From Anoxybacillus sp050480245 (GTDB taxonomy: Bacteria; Bacillota; Bacilli; Bacillales; Anoxybacillaceae), in assembly GCA_050480245.1 (NCBI GenBank), contig JBCNEQ010000001.1: a DNA stretch of 64,000 nucleotides; one strand, written 5' to 3'. Shown here piece after piece: positions 52,190-59,572 of the stretch; the first letter of the stretch is position 1, and each line of letters opens with the position of its first letter. A model generated the notes under the pieces. That model was given only the letters and a program-made list of their open reading frames with translations. It did not search any database and was not told where the DNA came from. The position numbers and the translations under genes are program-made.

Positions 52190-53119
52190 ATGAACAAAAA
52201 CGTATATGGTGGGCAAGCGGTCATTGAAGGTGTCATGTTTGCAGGGCGCAATCATTACGTGACAGCCATTCGTCGCAAAGACGGTTCGATTGAATATTTT
52301 CATGTTCCACGTCAAGCAAACAAAGCGCTTTCCTCGTTAAAAAAAATTCCGTTTCTTCGCGGCATCCTTGCCATTATTGAAGCAAGTGCAAACGGATCAA
52401 AACATTTGCAGTTTTCTAGCGAACGATACGATCTCGATCCGAACGAAGATGAAACGTTGCAAACCGAAGCACCGTCCAAATGGACGATGATTTTAGGTGT
52501 TGCACTCGTCGGCGTGTTATCGTTTCTATTTGGAAAATTTATTTTTACACTTATTCCTGTATTTTTAGCGGAACTAACGCGACCGATTTTTTCATCAAAT
52601 ACAGCCCAAATACTCATTGAAGGGTTTTTTAAACTTCTTTTGCTTTTAGGGTATATTTACTTTATCTCGCTCACTCCACTTGTAAAACGACTGTTTCAAT
52701 ATCACGGGGCAGAACATAAAGTAATTAATACCTATGAAAACGGTTTGCCTTTGACGGTTGAACATGTACAAAGGCAATCTCGTCTCCATTATCGTTGTGG
52801 TAGTAGCTTCATTTTATTTACTGTCATCATCGGTGTATTTGTTTATATGTTCGTACCAACTGAACCGCTTTGGGTACGCGTGTTAAACCGACTTGCGCTT
52901 ATTCCAGTCGTGTTAGGTTTGTCTTTTGAAGTGTTGCAAATGACAAATGCGTTACGAGACGTCCCGGTGTTACGTTGGCTCGGTTACCCAGGCTTATGGT
53001 TGCAGCTATTAACAACAAAAGAGCCGACTGACGATCAAGTCGAGGTAGCTATCGCATCATTTCAACGTTTGCTTGAATTAGAGGGAGAAGCGACGAAACA
53101 GCAAGAAGAAGTGGTGTAA
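52190..53119 (+). CDS. yqhQ: DUF1385 membrane protein YqhQ
   Basis: A 309-residue protein. An N-terminal signature YGGQAVIEGVMFAGRNHYV and several membrane helices (about 100-125, 150-175, 205-225, 232-255) are typical of DUF1385, and QYHGAEHKVINTYE is the core motif. The frame is open far upstream, but the conserved start is ATG 52190 (a modest AGGTTGGTG site). Function unknown. Divergent from yqhR. Confidence 0.85.
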   Translation: MNKNVYGGQAVIEGVMFAGRNHYVTAIRRKDGSIEYFHVPRQANKALSSLKKIPFLRGILAIIEASANGSKHLQFSSERYDLDPNEDETLQTEAPSKWTMILGVALVGVLSFLFGKFIFTLIPVFLAELTRPIFSSNTAQILIEGFFKLLLLLGYIYFISLTPLVKRLFQYHGAEHKVINTYENGLPLTVEHVQRQSRLHYRCGSSFILFTVIIGVFVYMFVPTEPLWVRVLNRLALIPVVLGLSFEVLQMTNALRDVPVLRWLGYPGLWLQLLTTKEPTDDQVEVAIASFQRLLELEGEATKQQEEVV

Positions 53120-53139
53120 CAATAAAGGAGGTGGATCGA

Positions 53140-53481
53140 TTGCGTCGGCGCCCATTCCCACTTATCACTTTGCTTATTATACTCGCTATTTTTGGGATTT
53201 CTTATCGTCTATGGAACGATCCCATTCAGTTGCTCAAACAAGGGCTGATCATCATTTTCGTAGTAGCTGTCTTTTACGGCATATACAAACGAATACAAAA
53301 ACAACGCATGAATCATTCGTATCAAAAAGCGGTAAAACAATCAAAAAAACTCCTCCATCAAAAAACGAAGCCGACGTCGAAAAAACAGCCACGTCCAACC
53401 GCTTTAAAGAAAAAACATGCCACTCATTTAACAGTCATTGAGGGCAAAAAAGGAAAGAAAAAAAATCGGGCTTCTTTTTAA
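53140..53481 (+). CDS. yqhP: SA1362-family protein YqhP
   Basis: A 113-residue protein with two closely spaced membrane helices (about 5-20 and 26-45) and a highly basic Lys-rich tail. It matches YqhP by place and shape. AAAGGAGG (53125-53132) overlaps GTG 53131; TTG 53140 with 7-8 nt spacing is the likely start. Possibly RNA- or membrane-associated; function unknown. It follows yqhQ by 20 bp. Confidence 0.8.
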   Translation: MRRRPFPLITLLIILAIFGISYRLWNDPIQLLKQGLIIIFVVAVFYGIYKRIQKQRMNHSYQKAVKQSKKLLHQKTKPTSKKQPRPTALKKKHATHLTVIEGKKGKKKNRASF

Positions 53482-53497
53482 CCCGATTTTTTCTTTT
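53460..53497. terminator. Bidirectional terminator between yqhP and yqhO
   Basis: AAAATCGGG/CCCGATTTT with a loop of about 11 nt has a T-run on the + strand and an A-rich upstream flank. It overlaps both stop codons. Confidence 0.85.
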
Positions 53498-54375
53498 TAA
53501 TATGTCCATGTTTTTAAAAATTGCTCTGCCCGTTCTTTTCCAAACGAAATAAGTTTCTTTTTTTCTTCATCGGTCATTGAAAAATCTGTGGCAACGACGT
53601 GTTTGATAGGGAGAAAAATAATGTCTTTCTCATGACGACGGGAAATGTATCGTTCATCGTGCGCCTCGCGCATCGTTTGAAACAACGCTTCATACAAGTC
53701 AATCGCATTATTAATTTTCTTTTTTGCTTTTTGCGCCTGACTTGCGCCTAATTTTATACCAAGAACAGGCCGTTTTTTTCGATCTTCATCGAATAAAAAA
53801 ATCGGAAAATTGCTCAATAAGCCACCATCAACGACAATATGCTTCCCTTCATCTGTCTTTAACCGTACAGGCTCAAAAAAATAAGGGATGCCGGCGCTCA
53901 TTCTGACCGCTTTTGCGACCGAGAAACGAAGAGGATCGATGCCATATTTCGGTAAATCATCTGGCAAAATAAGCATCGTCCCATTTGTTAAATCGGAAGC
54001 GACGACGCATAATCGTTCATGAGGCAAATCTGCAAATGTGCGCACTCCTTTTTTGCTTAGTTGTTCAGCTATCCATTGTTCAAGCTTTTTTCCTTTATAT
54101 AATCCCATTTTCCGATAAAGTAAAAGCCATTTTAACCACGCATACGGAACGATTGTACGCCGCTCATCAAGAAAATCCATTAAATTGAGATCTTCCGTCA
54201 TTTCCAATATTTCCTTACTTGTAAACCCTGCGGCGATAAACGAAGCAATGAGCGCACCTGCACTCGTACCGGCAAGCCGTTTAAAACGAAAGCCTTTCTT
54301 CTCAATCGCTTCATATGCTCCAATTAATGCAAATCCTTTAACGCCTCCGCCGGAAAATACACCGTCAATTTCCAT
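53497..54375 (-). CDS. yqhO: Patatin-like phospholipase YqhO
   Basis: A 292-residue serine hydrolase of the patatin family. It has the oxyanion motif SGGGVKGFALIGAY at the N-terminus, the nucleophile elbow GTSAG (Ser near residue 39) and the catalytic Asp in VVDGGLLSNFPI. No signal peptide, so it is probably cytoplasmic and membrane-facing. GGGGGGAGGATC precedes ATG 54375. Confidence 0.92.
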   Translation of the reverse strand: MEIDGVFSGGGVKGFALIGAYEAIEKKGFRFKRLAGTSAGALIASFIAAGFTSKEILEMTEDLNLMDFLDERRTIVPYAWLKWLLLYRKMGLYKGKKLEQWIAEQLSKKGVRTFADLPHERLCVVASDLTNGTMLILPDDLPKYGIDPLRFSVAKAVRMSAGIPYFFEPVRLKTDEGKHIVVDGGLLSNFPIFLFDEDRKKRPVLGIKLGASQAQKAKKKINNAIDLYEALFQTMREAHDERYISRRHEKDIIFLPIKHVVATDFSMTDEEKKKLISFGKERAEQFLKTWTY

Positions 54376-54432
54376 GATCCTCCCCCCTCGTCATATATGT
54401 ATGAGAAAAGGGATAGGTTGAGCTTAAAAAAC

Positions 54433-54463
54433 AAAAAAAAGAACAAGCGTTTATGCCTGTTCT
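54433..54463 (-). terminator. Terminator of mntR
   Basis: AAGAACAGGC and GCTTGTTCTT pair with one G-T pair and are followed by TTTTTTG on the minus strand. Confidence 0.8.
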
Positions 54464-54879
54464 TGCTCGTTTTGTTTTTGAATGTTGCGAAGCGCTTCAA
54501 GACGTGATTGATCTTCTTCAAAATATTGCACTAAGTCGCCGATGCGGTCGATCGCATTCCAGCTTAAATGATGTTCGATTCCCTCAACATCACGGTAAAT
54601 GTTCTCTTCATCTACGCCAATGATGCGCATAAATTGTTCAAGCAGCTCATGACGATACACGAGTCGCTTACCAATTTTTTTTCCTTTTGGGGTAAGTACG
54701 AGCCCTCGGTATTTTTCATATACTAAATATTCGTCTTTATCAAGCTTTTGCACCATTTTCGTCACAGAGGAGGGATGAACAGATAACGCTTCGGCAATAT
54801 CGGATACACGGGCATATCCTTTTTCTTCGATCAATATATAAATTTGTTCAATATAATCTTCCATGCTTGGTGTTGGCAT
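54451..54879 (-). CDS. mntR: Manganese-responsive regulator MntR
   Basis: A 142-residue DtxR-family repressor of manganese uptake. It has an N-terminal winged helix with VSDIAEALSVHPSSVTKMVQ and the metal ligands D8 and E11 (PSMEDYIEQIY), the RHELLEQF His, and GIEHHLSW. GGGAGG lies before ATG 54879, giving exactly the B. subtilis length; the frame extends to 54939 without a site. Confidence 0.96.
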   Translation of the reverse strand: MPTPSMEDYIEQIYILIEEKGYARVSDIAEALSVHPSSVTKMVQKLDKDEYLVYEKYRGLVLTPKGKKIGKRLVYRHELLEQFMRIIGVDEENIYRDVEGIEHHLSWNAIDRIGDLVQYFEEDQSRLEALRNIQKQNEQEQA

Positions 54880-54944
54880 ACGGTTCCCTCCTAAACAAAC
54901 ATCCGCAATCATTATGATTATAACATGTTTACCAAGCATGACAA

Positions 54945-55097
54945 CTACTTACGTAAATTTGCATTCAATCGTTCAAATAGCTCAAAATATCTTTCTTCCC
55001 AGCCGTCATGCATGTAAATTGGTGCGACGATAAAGCCGAGCGGATAATGGAGCGCTTCTGGTTCAAAATAAACAAGCTGAGGAATAAATGATTTCAT
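54945..55097 (-). pseudogene. splB: Spore photoproduct lyase remnant (internal deletion)
   Basis: A 50-codon frame with an excellent GGAGGTGATCG-ATG start. Residues 1-21 (FIPQLVYFEPEALHYPLG) match the N-terminus of spore photoproduct lyase. Residues 18-50 (YPLGFIVAPIYMHDGWEE... then LFERLN) match an internal SplB segment that also starts with YPLG. The radical SAM core between them and the C-terminus are missing. The join at a shared YPLG-coding sequence suggests deletion between short repeats. Family matches are from memory. No enzymatic function is possible. Confidence 0.7.
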
Positions 55098-55168
55098 TCG
55101 ATCACCTCCATGTTAGTATGTTTGATTGTCATGAGGTGATGAAATACAATTTTTGTTATCACTCATAA

Positions 55169-55202
55169 TAAAAAAGGAACGGAGGGTTCCCGTCCCTTTT
55201 TC
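55169..55202 (-). terminator. Terminator of nrdJ
   Basis: AAAGGGACGG and CCGTTCCTTT pair with G-T tolerance, loop GAACCCT, followed by TTTATTATG on the minus strand just after the nrdJ stop. Confidence 0.8.
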
Positions 55203-55204
55203 CA

Positions 55205-56329
55205 TCACAAACCGCATTTTAATTGCGCACCGCAGCTTGTGCACGTGTTGCAGCCACCGATTTCTTCGACCGTTCCCTCGCGGCATACCGGGCAAATGTT
55301 GCCGACTTCCGAACCGATCGTGACGTCCGTTGCCCGTAAATCTGGAATCGTTTCAACGAGGGCAACTGCTCGCTTTTTCGGTTCCTCTGGAAGGAGCTCA
55401 AGCTGCTCTTCGACCACATTTTCTTCCGCTTTCAATGTCAATACTTGCGCATCGCGGCTACCGTCGACATATACTGTACCGCCTTTTGCGCCACCTCGCC
55501 ATAACCGCTCGTACACTTTTTGCACTTGTTCGACCGTATAGCCGCGCGGCGCGTTCACTGTTTTCGATAGGCTGGAGTCGACCCAACGTTGAATGATGCA
55601 TTGCACATCCGCATGTGCTTCTGGCGATAAATCCATGGCGGTCACAAACCAATGTGGTAAGTTGTTCGGATCCGCTTCTGGATGTTTGTCCAAATATTCT
55701 TGAACGATATCCGCCTTCACTTCAATAAACTTACCAAGACGCCCACTTCGATAATAAGAAAAGGAAAAATATGGTTCAAGTCCTGTGGACACACCGATCA
55801 TGGTCCCTGTGGATCCAGTCGGAGCAACCGTTAATAAATGCGAGTTGCGAATACCGTATTTTAAAATATCTTGGCGAATATCGTCCGGCATGTTTTTCAT
55901 ATAACCGGTGTGAATGAACGCTTCGCGCAATTTCATCGTTTCTTCTTCTGTTTCACCGACTAAAAACGGAAAGCTTCCTTTTTCTTTTGCGAGCTCAATG
56001 GACGCACGGTACGCTGTTGTCGCGATCGTTTTAAACAGTTCGTCAACTAACTGATTGCCCTCTTCGGAGCCGTACTCTTTTTCGCAATAAATGAGCAAAT
56101 CAGCTAATCCCATGACGCCAAGACCGATGCGGCGCTCCCCAAGCGCTTGCTTTTTATTTTCTTCAAGGAAATACGGGGTTGCGTCAATAACGTTATCTTG
56201 CATACGGACGCCAACTTCAACCGTACGCTTTAATTTTTCATAATCAACGACTTTCTTTTCTTTATCGACCATATTTGCCAAATTAATCGCGGCTAAATTG
56301 CACACAGAATAAGGTGCGAGTGGTTGTTC
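55205..56329 (-). CDS. nrdJ: Ribonucleotide reductase class II NrdJ, exon 3
   Basis: The last 374 codons of adenosylcobalamin-dependent ribonucleoside-diphosphate reductase. It starts at GAA-CAA-CCA (56329), which encodes the E-Q-P of the active-site NPCGEQP, then PYSVCNLAAINLAN. It goes on through VAPTGSTGTMIGVSTGLEP to a C-terminal Zn-ribbon-like tail with CPVC, CNTC and CGAQLKC. Without splicing its first ATG/GTG-type start would lie inside the protein. It joins exon 2 in phase 0. Confidence 0.93.
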   Translation of the reverse strand, partial: EQPLAPYSVCNLAAINLANMVDKEKKVVDYEKLKRTVEVGVRMQDNVIDATPYFLEENKKQALGERRIGLGVMGLADLLIYCEKEYGSEEGNQLVDELFKTIATTAYRASIELAKEKGSFPFLVGETEEETMKLREAFIHTGYMKNMPDDIRQDILKYGIRNSHLLTVAPTGSTGTMIGVSTGLEPYFSFSYYRSGRLGKFIEVKADIVQEYLDKHPEADPNNLPHWFVTAMDLSPEAHADVQCIIQRWVDSSLSKTVNAPRGYTVEQVQKVYERLWRGGAKGGTVYVDGSRDAQVLTLKAEENVVEEQLELLPEEPKKRAVALVETIPDLRATDVTIGSEVGNICPVCREGTVEEIGGCNTCTSCGAQLKCGL

Positions 56330-57529
56330 CAGTTATGTTACCCTAGGGGCTTTTTATCCCCTAGTTCTAACGGTTCATTTCCCGTTAGCTCAGCATACAT
56401 CTTCATTGCACACGCTTTTCATAAATTTAATTAACTCTTTCCTTCCCCGATCTTCTCCAAATACTGATTTTGAGATGACTCTGAGATCTTTAACTTGAAA
56501 TTCCCTTTCAATATCCCTAATTAAGGATTGAATAGTAGTTTTGATTTTGTTTAAAGGTGTTTTAACAACTATATCTGAGTTTTCTCTTGACCATTTAATA
56601 ATATATTCCCGTATATTATGGTGTACCTCACTTCTTATTTCAACATATGTGTTTGTGGCATGCCTAATTGCCCGATGACCTGCACAAGTTCGACTGCAAA
56701 ACTTTTGTTTTGAAGTAATGATAACTTTAAATATCTTTCCACACTCTTCACAAGTTCTGGTTTCTCTTGGCTTTTTTATTTTTCCTTTCTGAGCTAAACC
56801 TGACTTTTTTAATCCTTCCAACATTCTTTGTTTTGCTATACCATTAGATAGCCATAAGCTTCTAGTATGCTCTCCTATTTTCTTTTTAGTTTCCTCGTCA
56901 TGTTTTAAATTATAATGACCATTAAGTTCACCATAAGCGACTTTACTAATAGTGGTATTTTCTGATTTTATCCATTCCTCAATAGTTGATGTTAAAGAAA
57001 AAGGCAATGTTTTATACAAGTCAAGCAGCTCTTCATAAGAGATTAGTTCACACTTTATATGATGCTGTTCCTCAATAATATTCAATGCTTCTCTCGCATT
57101 CTTTTTTGCGTCTTTACTTCTCGATTTAATTTCCACTATTTTAACAAGTTTTCCTTTTTGATCATATAAGAAGAAGTCGGGTTTATACAATTTATATCCA
57201 ATATCAAATACACAATCTTCGTAGCTCCAAGGAATTGAGTGATGATCAAGATATTTGGCATACGCATATTCATATGAGCTCCGTAAATAATGTCCTTTAT
57301 AAAAACCTGCATATCCCCTGTTCATAACGCCACCTTAATTCTCTTTAAATACGAATAATAATTAAAGCGTGTGCAATGCTGCGGCCTCGTGGGTGGATTA
57401 TATTCTGCTTTCGCAGGTTCACCACCTATGCGTTGCCCCTGACTGAGTTTTTAGGCTCAGCCTTCGGTTCGGGTTAGCATCTCAGCCTCCCCGCTTAATT
57501 CCGCAGTTTTTTACGTGAGGCGATTATTC
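56330..57529 (-). ncRNA. Group I intron 2 of nrdJ (1200 bp, encodes a homing endonuclease)
   Basis: The 5' exon ends in T (57530) and the intron ends in G (56330), as group I introns require. The exon end CGTGTGGT pairs with GCCTCACG starting 9 nt into the intron, with one mismatch and the conserved U-G pair at the splice site (P1). Core elements are visible downstream: P-like AATTAAGCGGGGA, Q-like GGCTGAGCC, R-like GGCAACGCATAG, a GAAA-capped P8 hairpin (57405-57416) and S-like AGAATATAATCC (57395-57406). The endonuclease gene lies after the core. Two 7-bp hairpins close the 3' end. Splicing joins NPCG to EQP exactly. Confidence 0.88.
56390..57325 (-). CDS. PD-(D/E)XK-type homing endonuclease in nrdJ intron 2
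   Basis: A 311-residue protein. The N-terminal nuclease core has E19, P49-D50 and E65-x-K67 (YKPDFF, VEIK), the PD-(D/E)XK pattern, after GHYLRSSYEYAYAKYLDHH. A NUMOD3-like DNA-binding segment lies at 131-160 (YGELNGHYNLKHDEETKKK). A zinc finger follows with C192, C195, C210 and C214. A basic C-terminal helix region follows (215-311). AAGGTGG precedes ATG 57325. The gene is clearly more AT-rich than the exons, as expected for a mobile intron ORF. Its target is probably the intronless nrdJ site. Confidence 0.82.
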   Translation of the reverse strand: MNRGYAGFYKGHYLRSSYEYAYAKYLDHHSIPWSYEDCVFDIGYKLYKPDFFLYDQKGKLVKIVEIKSRSKDAKKNAREALNIIEEQHHIKCELISYEELLDLYKTLPFSLTSTIEEWIKSENTTISKVAYGELNGHYNLKHDEETKKKIGEHTRSLWLSNGIAKQRMLEGLKKSGLAQKGKIKKPRETRTCEECGKIFKVIITSKQKFCSRTCAGHRAIRHATNTYVEIRSEVHHNIREYIIKWSRENSDIVVKTPLNKIKTTIQSLIRDIEREFQVKDLRVISKSVFGEDRGRKELIKFMKSVCNEDVC

Positions 57530-58180
57530 ACCACACGGATTTGTTGCGACTACTTTTTGTCCGTACGCTCTTGCATTCGTCATGTCGTTGGCGTTGTCGA
57601 TAAAGAAAATACCCGGTTCGGCAGAATACGTTGCGCAAATGTTGATGAGCTTCCATAGCTCGCGCGCGCGAATTTTCCGATAGACGCGAACGCGATAACC
57701 CATTTTCTCCCATTCACGTACATCGCCGACTTCATGCCATTTTTCGTTATAAATGCGCATTTCTTCTTCCGAATACGTTTCCACATCTGGAAAGCGCAAT
57801 TCATACTCTTCGTCGTTTTCTACTGCTTCCATAAACTCTTTCGTTAAACAAACGGAAATGTTTGCACCTGTTAAAAAGTCTGGATTGTGCACGCTATACG
57901 TACCGCCTGTCCGCAACTTTTCTTCCGCGTCTTTAATAATTTTTTCGCTAAAACCCCCGTATCCTGGGATGTTTTTATAGTTGACGATTCCTTGATACAT
58001 CGCGCGCTCTTGTTCAGTAAGTGGCGTAAACTTTAATTTTTCTTTCGCTGCTTTTTGAATGCCTTCATCCTCTGTATTTTCAAGCAAGTAGCGCAAAATG
58101 CGCGGATTTTGCATTTTTGAAATAATAAATTCAATAATGTCCGGGTGCCAATCGGCCAGCATAATCATTTGAGCGCCACG
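57530..58180 (-). CDS. nrdJ: Ribonucleotide reductase class II NrdJ, exon 2
   Basis: The middle 217 codons, from RGAQMIMLADWHPDIIEFI to the active-site NPCG. The Asn and Cys of the N-x-C-x-E triad are here and the Glu is on exon 3. Unspliced, the frame runs into TAA six bases after the exon end. Both borders are phase 0. The ATG-like start at 58195 lies in intron 1 and has no coding meaning. Confidence 0.93.
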
Positions 58181-58627
58181 CAATTTGTTACTCACTCATT
58201 TGAGTGGGCTAGGTCATTTCTGCCTAGCTCTCTGTCTTTCGAACAGAGATCAGACTATATCATCAAAGAAGAGAATACTTGGCTATATCCTTCTTTATGG
58301 AGATCTTTTGCTTTTTTCAATATCTCTTCTTTGTCTCGCGCCTCGTAACCTCGTTGTCGAGTGTTACGATTTACTCCTTCCATGGTTCCCCTCACTCCAA
58401 ACATTTTTATTTATTACATTCATTGTATGGAGAACTGTAGGAAGTTTCAATAGTCGTTGAACCTTCATCTCCGTTTCCAGAGATGCTTGGCTGCTGGTCG
58501 CCCATTGTTCCATCCAATTGATTTTTACACCGTCACGCTTGCCGTTGCCAGCTACGTTGTGGTTCAATTGGCTTTAGGGGGTTCCAGCAATTCGCGAGAT
58601 TTTACTCCCGCCAATGGCACTACTTTA
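58181..58627 (-). ncRNA. Group I intron 1 of nrdJ (447 bp)
   Basis: Exon 1 ends CTCCCGT (T at 58628), which pairs with GCGGGAG 16 nt into the intron, perfect and with the splice-site U-G pair. The intron ends in G (58181). Conserved core boxes are clear on the minus strand: P-like AATTGCTGGAA, Q-like CAGCAGCCAAG (about 58488-58498), R GTTCAACGACTA (about 58450-58461) and S GATATAGTCT (58253-58262). GACTA/TAGTC forms P7. The P8 loop carries a small frame. Hairpins CTCTGT/ACAGAG and CTAGGC.. follow as P9. Removal joins GGSR to RGAQM, the family sequence. Confidence 0.92.
58255..58383 (-). CDS. Small frame in the P8 loop of intron 1
   Basis: A 42-residue frame MEGVNRNTRQRGYEARDKEE then ILKKAKDLHKEGYSQVF, with GAGTGAGGGG before ATG 58383. 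The second half resembles the start of a helix-turn-helix of the type found in intron proteins. It ends inside the S element. It may be the scrap of a lost endonuclease gene or a tiny intron protein. Expression is unproven. Confidence 0.4.
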   Translation of the reverse strand: MEGVNRNTRQRGYEARDKEEILKKAKDLHKEGYSQVFSSLMI

Positions 58628-59413
58628 ACGGGAGCCACCTTGTTCGACAAGATGGGTTAGTTTTGCAATGTCGTCTAGCCATGACACCGATCCGGACGAT
58701 TTTCCGTTCACTCCGCGCGCAAGTGTATTGCGTGGACGAAGAGTCGAACCGTTCGTTCCTACACCGCCACCGCGGCTCATAATTTCCATCACTTGCTTTC
58801 GATGTTCAGAAATGCCTTCGCGCGAGTCTTTCACAAACGGCATGACGTAGCAGTTAAAGTACGTCACTTCTGTCCCAGAACCTGCGCCATACAATACGCG
58901 TCCAGCTGGAACAAAATTAAGGCTGACGAGCTGTTCATAAAACTTTTCAAACCACTCTTGTCGTTTCTCTTCTGTTTGCTCCACAGCCGCTAGCCCGGTT
59001 GCGTTCCGCTTCGCAATTTGTTCATAAAAAATTTCGAGTGGCTTTTCAATGACATCGAGGGAACGAACAACAATACCTGTTTTCGCTTCCTCTCCTTCCA
59101 ACACATGACGATATTCTTCTTCAACGAGCACGTGTGCTTTTTTATTTTCCCAGTCCAGCTCAACGATAAATCCAAGGCCACGCGCTGGAAACTTCGGATC
59201 TTCCTTCACGGTTAAAACGACAAAATCTCCGACGCTTAACGTCAACTTTTCCGTGTCTTTAAACGAATAGCGATCGAGCATCACTAAACGCGATACACCC
59301 TTATATGTAATGTGCATCTCAGGAGTAATCGGGTGCACTTGTGGAAACATACGAATGTCTTCATTCAACTTGTCCACATTCACCGTCATTTTTTCAGAAA
59401 ACGCAACCGTCAT
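58628..59413 (-). CDS. nrdJ: Ribonucleotide reductase class II NrdJ, exon 1
   Basis: The first 262 codons of the vitamin B12-dependent reductase that makes deoxyribonucleotides with or without oxygen. It contains RVLYGAGSGTEVTYFNCYVMP with the first redox Cys, SRGGGVGTNGSTLRPRN and LDDIAKLTHLVEQGGSR. GAGGAGAGG precedes ATG 59413. With exons 2 and 3 it gives 853 residues, a normal length for this family. Two probable NrdR boxes lie upstream. Confidence 0.94.
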
Positions 59414-59489
59414 TTTTACCTCTCCTCTACCAACATAATCTTACTACATTAAACTACCATATATCGACAACAATAATCAATAAAAAAAT

Positions 59490-59532
59490 CAATATGTAGT
59501 ATGATTTTTTTAAAAACACATACTACATATTG
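59490..59532 (-). promoter_or_regulatory. Pair of NrdR boxes upstream of nrdJ
   Basis: CAATATGTAGT at 59490-59500 and its reverse complement ACTACATATTG at 59522-59532 each match the NrdR box core CWATATWTWGT at 10 of 11 positions. Their centres are 33 bp apart, close to the usual three helical turns for the paired boxes of this repressor. They lie about 80 and 115 bp before the nrdJ ATG. Confidence 0.7.
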
Positions 59533-59572
59533 ATAATTAAGTCAAGCATTTTTTACTTGTCAAGAAAAAAAT

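Noticed and set aside
56330..58627. Group II introns in nrdJ
   Set aside because: Neither insertion starts with GUGYG or ends with AY, no domain V hairpin is seen, and there is no reverse transcriptase frame.
55205..59413. Inteins as the cause of the nrdJ interruptions
   Set aside because: Inteins must be translated in frame with both sides. Here both insertions contain in-frame stops within a few bases of the exon ends, and P1 pairing plus the U/G border rule fit group I introns.
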